Source of the DNA: Qipengyuania vulgaris
GTDB lineage: Bacteria; Pseudomonadota; Alphaproteobacteria; Sphingomonadales; Sphingomonadaceae
Assembly: GCF_009827325.1 (NCBI RefSeq)
Contig: NZ_WTYC01000004.1
Coordinates: 248,001-312,000 of the forward strand
DNA: 64,000 bases
Direction of reading: 5' to 3'
Position 1 is the first letter of the stretch. Every line of letters begins with the position of its first letter. Shown in pieces: positions 57,706-64,000 of the stretch. Both the position numbers and the translations under genes were made by a program. A model generated the notes under the pieces. It was not told where the DNA came from. It made no database searches and worked only from the letters and a program-made list of their open reading frames with translations.

Positions 57706-60240
57706 CTAATAGATGCCGCCTTGGTCCTCAATGAAATCGGAAGGTTGCTCTTCTGCACGCTGCGCACTTCTTGCCCGAACTCCTTCGCGGGCGCGGCGTA
57801 TCAACTCGAGTATTTCGCTTCGCCGTGCGGCCAATTCGTCCGAACGGGTCGAACGAGCTGGTTCGGTATCGGGCTTGAACGCTTCCCAGATCACCGAGGC
57901 CGTAGGCTCGTTGCTGGGCGATCCTTCGAATACGCGCTTGCCGGTCCGCCGATCTATTTTGACCATGCGGATGCCCGGCGGCGCGATGAAGTCGTCCGCC
58001 GTCCAGCGCTCTCGCGTTTCCTCGATGAACTGCTTCATGATCGGCGCGGCGGTGTTGCCGCCCTGGACCCACCCACCGAGATTGCGCGGCTGGTCAAAGC
58101 CCACATACATTCCCGCGATAATCTCGGGCGTTCCGCCCACGAACCAAGCGTTGGTCGGGCCGTTGGTGGTCCCTGTCTTGCCGAAGAGCGGCAATTCGAG
58201 ACTGCGCAGACGAACGGCTGTGCCCCGGGTCACGACACCCTGCAACATATGGACCACTTGGAACGCGGTGCGCGGGTCCAGTACCTGCCGCCCGCCCGGT
58301 TCGAAGCGGGGCATCGGCTGTCCATCCCACTCGTCCATGTTGCAGGTCACGCATTCGCGATTGTCACTGCGGTAGATGACCTTGCCGTGACGGTCCTGCA
58401 CGTAATCGATGACCGAGCCCTCGTGCTGTCGGCCCCAGTTGGCCAACGCTGCATAACCGTTCACCATTTTCGCAACGGTTGTGTCGCCTGCTCCGAGCGC
58501 GAAAGAATAGTACGGTTCGTAATCTCCCACGCCGAGGCGCTTGATCGTCTCGGTGACGTTTTTCATTCCCGTGTCGTCCGCAATATGGATCGTCATCAGG
58601 TTCCGGCTCTGCTCGAGGCCCCAGCGCATGGTGTGCTCACCGCCGCCACCGCCACCGAAATTCCGGAAGCACTTTTCGCCCAAATTCGCACCCTGCCAGA
58701 CGCAGAATGTCTGGTCCGGGACCATCGTCGCGGGAGTCATCCCGTGGTCGAGAGCTGCAGCATAAACGAACGGCTTGATCGTCGAACCGGGCTGACGCAG
58801 CGCCTGGGTAGCGCGGTTGAAGCTGCCTAGGCGGCTGTCGAAACCACCCTGCATGGCGAGAATTCGCCCTGTCTTGGGCGAGGCGGCAAGAAACGCACCG
58901 GAAACTTCCGGCACGCCCCGTATCCGGTAGCCGCTGCCGGATTCTTCCACGGCGACGACATCGCCAACTTCGATCGAGGACGGGGCACCCGAAAGATCGT
59001 AATCTTCGCCGTTGGTAAGGCCGATCTTGGGCGAAGAGCCGGATTCGGTAACAACACCTACCCGCCAATCCTCGTAATTGATCGAGATGTTGGACGAAAG
59101 AAGCTGACCGTGAAGATCGCCATTCTCGGGGTTCAGCGTCGCGATAGCTCCAGTGTACCCACGGTTTCCATGATAGCGGAGAAGTTGCGCGCGCAGGGCA
59201 TCGCGTGCAGCGTCCTGCAGTTCGACATCGAGCGAAGTACGCACCCACAATCCGCCGGCATAGACGCTGTTCGATCCGTCTTCGGACGTCTCGCCGAATT
59301 CATCGATCAACTGCCTGCGAACTTCTTCGAGGAAGTACCCTGCATCTGCCGAGCGTTCGGAGCGTTGCTGGACAAGTCCGAGAGGTTGCCGCTTGGCCGC
59401 CGCCGCTTCCGAGGCATTTACGAAGTCGTTTGCGACCATCTGGTCGAGCACGAAATTGCGGCGCTCGATAGCCAGATCCTCGTAGCGTGAACGACCATAC
59501 CGTTCCGGTGCCTTTGGCAGGATGGCAAGGAAGGCGGTTTCGTGAAGTTCGAGGTCGTCCACGTCCTTATCGAAGTAAGCGCGAGCGGCAGCCTGGACCC
59601 CGAAACTTCGGCGCCCAAGCGGAATTTCATTAAGATAAAGCTCAAGGATTTCCTGCTTCGTCAGCACTTGCTCGATACGCTGCGCAAGGATCATTTCCTT
59701 GAGCTTCCGGGTGACCGAGTATTCATCCCCGAGCAAAAGGTTCTTCGCGACCTGTTGAGTAATGGTCGAACCACCTACTGCCCGTTCATCCGAACCAAAC
59801 TTGGTTGCATAATCGACGACGGCATTGAGCGTGCCTGTGAAATCCACCCCACCATGACTGAAGAAGGTCTTGTCCTCTGCAGAGAGAAACGCCTCAATCA
59901 TCTGCTGGGGGAAATCGACATATTGCAGTTGCACGCGTCTTTCACGCGCGTAGGAATGAACGATCTCCCCGTCCACGCCGCGAACCACGGTGGGCAACGG
60001 CGTTTCATATTCGAGAAGCGAATCGGCTTCTGGCAAATTCCGCGCGAGTGAGGCCCATGCGAGCACGAGCAAAATCAAACCGATACCGACGAGATAGGTC
60101 AGCACACGCAAGCGGCGGCTGTGATGCCAGTTGTCTCGCATCCAAGCGAGAAAACGTGCGGGATCACCCGTCAGGCGCTGGCGGACATAGTCCAGTTTGG
60201 GAATGGCAACCATAATCGGATGCGGCCTTAGCATGCGCAT
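57706..60240 (-). CDS. mrcA: Penicillin-binding protein 1A (transglycosylase/transpeptidase)
   Basis: A bifunctional peptidoglycan synthase in the inner membrane. From the chosen start it has 844 residues: a basic cytoplasmic head, one TM helix (about 45-66), a GT51 transglycosylase domain with SAEDKTFFSHGGVD and GGSTITQQVAKN, and a transpeptidase domain with the serine motif QPGSTIKP, QSRN and GKTGTTNG. A glycine cluster FGGGGGGEH lies near the second motif. A Arg/Glu-rich tail follows. The start is uncertain: ATG 60240, 60234 or 60213 are all in frame. Confidence 0.93.
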   Translation of the reverse strand: MRMLRPHPIMVAIPKLDYVRQRLTGDPARFLAWMRDNWHHSRRLRVLTYLVGIGLILLVLAWASLARNLPEADSLLEYETPLPTVVRGVDGEIVHSYARERRVQLQYVDFPQQMIEAFLSAEDKTFFSHGGVDFTGTLNAVVDYATKFGSDERAVGGSTITQQVAKNLLLGDEYSVTRKLKEMILAQRIEQVLTKQEILELYLNEIPLGRRSFGVQAAARAYFDKDVDDLELHETAFLAILPKAPERYGRSRYEDLAIERRNFVLDQMVANDFVNASEAAAAKRQPLGLVQQRSERSADAGYFLEEVRRQLIDEFGETSEDGSNSVYAGGLWVRTSLDVELQDAARDALRAQLLRYHGNRGYTGAIATLNPENGDLHGQLLSSNISINYEDWRVGVVTESGSSPKIGLTNGEDYDLSGAPSSIEVGDVVAVEESGSGYRIRGVPEVSGAFLAASPKTGRILAMQGGFDSRLGSFNRATQALRQPGSTIKPFVYAAALDHGMTPATMVPDQTFCVWQGANLGEKCFRNFGGGGGGEHTMRWGLEQSRNLMTIHIADDTGMKNVTETIKRLGVGDYEPYYSFALGAGDTTVAKMVNGYAALANWGRQHEGSVIDYVQDRHGKVIYRSDNRECVTCNMDEWDGQPMPRFEPGGRQVLDPRTAFQVVHMLQGVVTRGTAVRLRSLELPLFGKTGTTNGPTNAWFVGGTPEIIAGMYVGFDQPRNLGGWVQGGNTAAPIMKQFIEETRERWTADDFIAPPGIRMVKIDRRTGKRVFEGSPSNEPTASVIWEAFKPDTEPARSTRSDELAARRSEILELIRRAREGVRARSAQRAEEQPSDFIEDQGGIY

Positions 60241-60276
60241 TCTGGACAATACCAGAACAAGAATCTCGACTTGCGA

Positions 60277-61140
60277 TCAATTGTCGTCCTGCCGGACAAA
60301 GTAGGCGCGTATCGCACGTGCCATGACGCCTGCGAAAGCCTCTTTCCCCTCTTCTGATGCGAGCCGCATCGCGTCCTCCTCATTCGAGATGAAGCCACTT
60401 TCATAGAGCACGGAAGGAACGTCCGGAGCGCGCAGCACCGCAAGCCATGCAGATCGCCGCGCTTGCGGATGAAACTGGATCGCCCCCTCGCCTTCACGCT
60501 CGATCAAAGCGGCGAATTCGCGTGATTGTCCCTGTGTGAGGCGCTGCGAAAGTTCTACGAGGATGTCGCTGACTTGTTCATCCTGCTGCGACAGGTCCAC
60601 ACCGCCAAGTACATCGGATGCATTTTCACGCTGGGCGAACAGAGCCGCGGCGCGGCTCGATGCCTCCGGCGAAAGCGTATAAATGCTGGCTCCCGCAACC
60701 TCGCCCTGTGCGCCCGCGCTGTCGGCATGGAGCGACAGGAACAGGTCTGCCCCAAGCCGCTGCGCTATGCGATATCTCTCCGTATGAAGGAGGTAGGTGT
60801 CGTCATCGCGTGTAAGCGCGACCCGGGCGATATTCCTTGCTTCTAGTTCGGTTCGCAGCGTCTTTGCCAACCCGAGGACCAGATCTTTTTCGACATAGCC
60901 GCGGGCCGAGGCACCCGGATCGTGTCCGCCATGTCCCGCGTCTATGACAACCAATGGCAAGTCAGTGTCGCCCTCCACCTCGGGCAAGCCTATCTGGCTG
61001 GCTTCGCGTGGCAGTTCGACCCGCGCCACATATCCTGCGCCATGACCCACAATTCCGGTGCCGCGTGCCAGCATCACCAAACCGCCTACGATGATAAGGG
61101 GCGAGAGCATAAGTGCAAGAAGCGGGAAACGGCGTTTCAT
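60277..61140 (-). CDS. N-acetylmuramoyl-L-alanine amidase
   Basis: Cuts the bond between MurNAc and the stem peptide, used in daughter-cell separation. The 287-residue protein has an uncleaved or cleaved N-terminal hydrophobic segment (about 6-24) and an Amidase_3 domain with zinc ligands His70 (DAGHGGHDPGA), Glu84 (VEKDLVL) and His138 (SLHAD), and the catalytic Glu in YESGFISN. The AMIN targeting domain of AmiC is absent. I chose ATG 61140. The PBP1A gene follows within about 40 bp, so synthesis and hydrolysis enzymes are co-transcribed. Confidence 0.93.
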   Translation of the reverse strand: MKRRFPLLALMLSPLIIVGGLVMLARGTGIVGHGAGYVARVELPREASQIGLPEVEGDTDLPLVVIDAGHGGHDPGASARGYVEKDLVLGLAKTLRTELEARNIARVALTRDDDTYLLHTERYRIAQRLGADLFLSLHADSAGAQGEVAGASIYTLSPEASSRAAALFAQRENASDVLGGVDLSQQDEQVSDILVELSQRLTQGQSREFAALIEREGEGAIQFHPQARRSAWLAVLRAPDVPSVLYESGFISNEEDAMRLASEEGKEAFAGVMARAIRAYFVRQDDN

Positions 61141-61578
61141 TTCGGGCCAATGGTTAGGGGCTAAGGCATGAACGGCGCAATATAGTTGCCGTGTGATACC
61201 CACGGTGCTAGCGAACAAGTACTCGGAAAACCGGTGCCTCCGATCGGCGCGCTACATTCGCGACGAAGAGGGTCACTCCACCGAGGACGCCGTCGCCATT
61301 CCGGTCGCGGCATCGAACGAACAGGTTGATGCAGGACACGCTTCTCTCCCTACCGGCCGACAGCATGCAGGCGGTTCACCGTTTTGCAGCGGCGGGGGGA
61401 CGGACGGCCCGTAAATCGGTCCAGGGCGCCCTAGCAGACACGAATCACCAGCCTCTCGCCAATGCGACTAGCTGGCTTTCCAATGCCGCAAACCCTTCGG
61501 GGAAACGCGGATTTTCTACACTAAAGCGCAGCAGGCTCGGCGGGTGTAGCCCGCCCCGCAGCGCATGGAGAATTATTA
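61141..61578. promoter_or_regulatory. Divergent region amidase / rne, with long rne leader
   Basis: This 438-bp gap has no supported gene. It must hold the amidase promoter and the rne promoter and 5' leader. A 6-bp GGCGGG / CCCGCC hairpin (61539-61555) lies 23 bp before the rne ATG, and TACACT (61517-61522) could be a -10. In other bacteria the rne leader is a target of RNase E autoregulation, so the leader may be functional RNA; nothing here proves it. Confidence 0.4.
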
Positions 61579-64000
61579 ATGGCAACGCGCATGTTAATCG
61601 ACGCGCGCCACCCGGAAGAAACCCGGGTGGCGGTCCTCAAGGGAAACCGGATTGAGGAATTCGATTTCGAATCTGCCGACAAGCGGCAGATCAAAGGCAA
61701 CATCTACCTCGCCAAGGTAACGCGAGTAGAACCTTCACTTCAGGCAGCCTTCGTCGATTTCGGCGGCAACCGGCACGGTTTCCTCGCCTTCAGCGAAATC
61801 CATCCTGATTATTACCAGATTCCGAAGGAAGACAGAGAAGCGCTGCTGGCAGCAGAAGCCGAGGTCGCCGAAGAAGAACAGCGCTTGCGCGCCGAGGAAG
61901 AAGAACGCGGCGAGATGCCCGGCGACGAGTACGACGCCGATGACGAAAGCTCCGAAGCGCTTGCCGAAGATCTCGCCGAAGACGGCCTCGAAGAAGTAGA
62001 CACCTCCGACAAGGACGACGTCGCCACGATCGAGGAAGGCCATCTCGACCGGGACGAAGACGACGAGGACGACGAAGAAGAGAACGACGGTCGCTCCAAG
62101 GATCGCGGACGCCGCGGTCGCGGACGCCGTCAGGGCAAAGGACGCAGCCGCGCCAAGGAAGTCGACGAAGCGCGCGCGAAGCGCATGGCATTGCGCCGCA
62201 AGTACAAGATTCAGGACGTCATCCAGCGCCGCCAGGTTCTGCTGGTGCAGGTCGTGAAGGAAGAGCGCGGCAACAAGGGCGCAGCCCTGACGACGTATCT
62301 CAGCCTCGCCGGACGCTATACCGTGCTCATGCCTAACAGCAGCCATGGTGGCGGCATCAGCCGGAAGATCAATTCGGCGAGCGACCGGAAGCGCCTCAAG
62401 CAAGTGGTTTCAGATCTCAAGCTGCCGAAGACCATGGGGCTCATTGTGCGAACCGCGGGCCTTTCACGCACCAAGACCGAAATCAAGCGTGACTTTGATT
62501 ATCTCGCCCGCCTGTGGGACGAAATTCGCGAAAACACGCTTGCATCTGCGGCCCCTGCCCTGATCCATTCGGACAGCGATCTGGTAAAACGGGCCATCCG
62601 CGACATTTACAATCGAGAAATCGAGGAAGTCGTGGTCGAGGGCGAAGAGGGCTACAAGTCGGCCAAGGCTTTCATGAAGATGCTCATGCCCAGCCACGCG
62701 CGCCGGGTGAAGCAGTATGCCGATCCGGTGCCGTTGTTCCAGCGTTACGGCGCCGAAGACCAGCTCAAGGCGATGTACGATCCGGTGGTCCAGCTAAAAT
62801 CCGGCGGCTATCTGGTGATCAATCCGACCGAAGCGCTGGTTTCGATCGACATCAACTCGGGGCGCTCCACCAAGGAGCACAATATCGAGCAAACGGCCCT
62901 TTCGACTAACCTCGAAGCCGCCAAGGAAATTGCTCGTCAATTGCGTCTCCGTGACATGGCCGGTCTGGTTGTGATCGACTTCATCGATCAGGAGCATCAC
63001 TCGAACACCCGCAAGGTCGAACGCGCCATGAAGGACGCGCTCAAGAACGACCGCGCGCGTATTCAGGTAGGCCGTATTTCAAGCTTCGGTCTGATGGAAA
63101 TGAGCCGCCAGCGCCTCCGCACCGGCGTGCTCGAAGCGACTACGCGCGAATGCCCGCACTGCGATGGCACCGGCCTCGTTCGCACCGCGAGTTCGGCAGG
63201 CTTGTCGGCGCTACGTTTGATCGAAGAAGAGGCAGCAAAGGGCAAAGGCACGAAGATACGCCTCGCAGCTAGCACGGAAGCTGCAGTCTACCTGCTGAAC
63301 GAAAAGCGGGCTGAACTGGTCGAGATAGGCGAGCGTTACGGCGTCACTGTCGAAGTCGTGCCAGAAGGTGAAGATGAAGGCGCGAAAATGAGCGTCGCCA
63401 GCCACGGTCCCAAGCCCAAGGACGTACCAAAATTCGAAGCCTTGGTTGATGACCACGAAGATGAGGCTGAAGACGACGACGTCGAGGTCGAGGTCGATTC
63501 TTCCGAAGAGGACGAGGAAGATGATCGCCAGCGCAACAAGCGGCGCCGCCGCCGTGGCGGTCGCGGACGCAACAAGAATCGCGATCAGAATGACGATCAG
63601 GATGAAGCCGACGAACGTCCGGAGGAGAATACTTCCGAGGACAATGACGGCGAGGATAAGCCGAAGAAGCGTCGCCGGCGTGGTGGTCGTCGTCGCGGTG
63701 GCCGCGGCCGCGGCAAGGAAGGCTCCAGCGAAGTCGGTTCAGACGATGCCGAGAAGCTGGAAGAGGTTTCCGAACAGGTCGCCAACGACATGGCTGTAGT
63801 GGCCGGTCCCGAAGGCGCCCCTGAAACTGCTGAAGCGGCGGCCGACGAAAAGCCCAAGAGGCGCACCTCCAGACGGAAAAAGCCCGTCGAAGAGGATACT
63901 TCCGGCGAGGCACCGCCCGAAAGCACGGCCGAGGAAAAGCCGAAGCCGAAACGTACGCGCAAGAAGAAGGTGGAAACCGAAGCGGCGGATATTCCGGCAC
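61579..64000 (+). CDS. rne: Ribonuclease E, 3' end outside window
   Basis: Main endoribonuclease for mRNA decay and rRNA/tRNA processing. Residues 1-807 are present. The catalytic half has an S1 domain split by an acidic insertion of about 110 residues (about 80-190, rich in Glu/Asp then Arg/Gly), the metal-binding aspartates in VSIDINSG and VVIDFIDQ, and the zinc-link CPHCDGTG. A non-catalytic tail follows with alternating acidic and Arg/Lys-rich runs (RRRRRGGRGR-type), likely RNA- and partner-binding. ATG 61579 has only a weak GGAG at 9 nt. The end is cut by the window edge. Confidence 0.96.
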   Translation, partial: MATRMLIDARHPEETRVAVLKGNRIEEFDFESADKRQIKGNIYLAKVTRVEPSLQAAFVDFGGNRHGFLAFSEIHPDYYQIPKEDREALLAAEAEVAEEEQRLRAEEEERGEMPGDEYDADDESSEALAEDLAEDGLEEVDTSDKDDVATIEEGHLDRDEDDEDDEEENDGRSKDRGRRGRGRRQGKGRSRAKEVDEARAKRMALRRKYKIQDVIQRRQVLLVQVVKEERGNKGAALTTYLSLAGRYTVLMPNSSHGGGISRKINSASDRKRLKQVVSDLKLPKTMGLIVRTAGLSRTKTEIKRDFDYLARLWDEIRENTLASAAPALIHSDSDLVKRAIRDIYNREIEEVVVEGEEGYKSAKAFMKMLMPSHARRVKQYADPVPLFQRYGAEDQLKAMYDPVVQLKSGGYLVINPTEALVSIDINSGRSTKEHNIEQTALSTNLEAAKEIARQLRLRDMAGLVVIDFIDQEHHSNTRKVERAMKDALKNDRARIQVGRISSFGLMEMSRQRLRTGVLEATTRECPHCDGTGLVRTASSAGLSALRLIEEEAAKGKGTKIRLAASTEAAVYLLNEKRAELVEIGERYGVTVEVVPEGEDEGAKMSVASHGPKPKDVPKFEALVDDHEDEAEDDDVEVEVDSSEEDEEDDRQRNKRRRRRGGRGRNKNRDQNDDQDEADERPEENTSEDNDGEDKPKKRRRRGGRRRGGRGRGKEGSSEVGSDDAEKLEEVSEQVANDMAVVAGPEGAPETAEAAADEKPKRRTSRRKKPVEEDTSGEAPPESTAEEKPKPKRTRKKKVETEAADIPA

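Noticed and set aside
1..64000. tRNA, rRNA, riboswitch or CRISPR array in the window
   Set aside because: I scanned the gaps by eye and found no cloverleaf, known aptamer core or regular repeat-spacer pattern. A covariance-model search would be needed to exclude small RNAs.

Overview
The window is 64 kb of chromosomal core sequence from an alphaproteobacterium. It most resembles the order Sphingomonadales, probably family Erythrobacteraceae (Erythrobacter/Qipengyuania type). Four things point there: the GC-rich coding sequence; the linked order gltX-gltA, nuoA-N-birA-coaX-rnj and fabA-fabB-fabI; an alphaproteobacterial SOS box (GTTC-N7-GTTC) in front of lexA; and an RNase E with a long acidic insertion. 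The placement rests on protein recognition and gene order, not on a database search. I saw no rRNA, tRNA, CRISPR array, insertion sequence or phage gene.

Layout. (1) 1-2726, minus strand: tpiA, secG and pyrG, the last cut by the window edge, with a clear terminator between secG and pyrG. (2) 2942-12110, plus strand: a PpiD/SurA-like periplasmic chaperone, then trpE, a phosphodiester-glycosidase lipoprotein, a prolyl aminopeptidase, trpG, trpD, trpC, moaC and lexA, often with overlapping start and stop codons. (3) 12161-17310: comEC on the minus strand diverges from gltX and gltA, followed by a small membrane protein. (4) 17330-23690: an uncharacterised block. A minus-strand operon encodes a membrane protein with a nucleotidyltransferase-like front, an unknown helical protein, and a histidine-kinase-like protein whose phospho-acceptor histidine is proline. 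It diverges from a large two-TM coiled-coil protein with the architecture of polarity factors such as TipN. This is the most unusual region. (5) 43182 down to 23692, minus strand: one tightly packed gene string with all 14 respiratory complex I genes (nuoA-nuoN), then birA, coaX, rnj and a DUF1467 gene. Three non-nuo genes (a lipoprotein, a 47-residue membrane peptide and a secreted protein) sit inside it with overlapping starts and stops.

(6) 43326-48047: a YbjN-like secreted protein, then a more AT-rich surface-glycan cassette with a flippase, two tandem sulfotransferases and a family 2 glycosyltransferase. (7) 48164-53047: a coniferyl-aldehyde-type dehydrogenase diverging from a thiolase, an SH3 secreted protein diverging from a 2-hydroxyacid dehydrogenase, and a small NTF2-like protein. 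(8) 55671-53095, minus strand: fabA-fabB-fabI for unsaturated fatty acid synthesis. (9) 61140-55808, minus strand: N-acetylmuramoyl-L-alanine amidase, penicillin-binding protein 1A, release factor 2 and a methyltransferase carrying a lipoprotein signal. A 438-bp region separates this from rne (plus strand), which runs off the right edge.

The window therefore holds central metabolism (Trp, CTP, TCA entry, complex I), envelope building (PBP1A, amidase, fatty acids, glycan cassette) and RNA turnover (RNase J, RNase E). The best candidates for undescribed biology are the pseudo-kinase operon with its divergent coiled-coil partner, the extra genes inside the nuo operon, and the sulfotransferase cassette.
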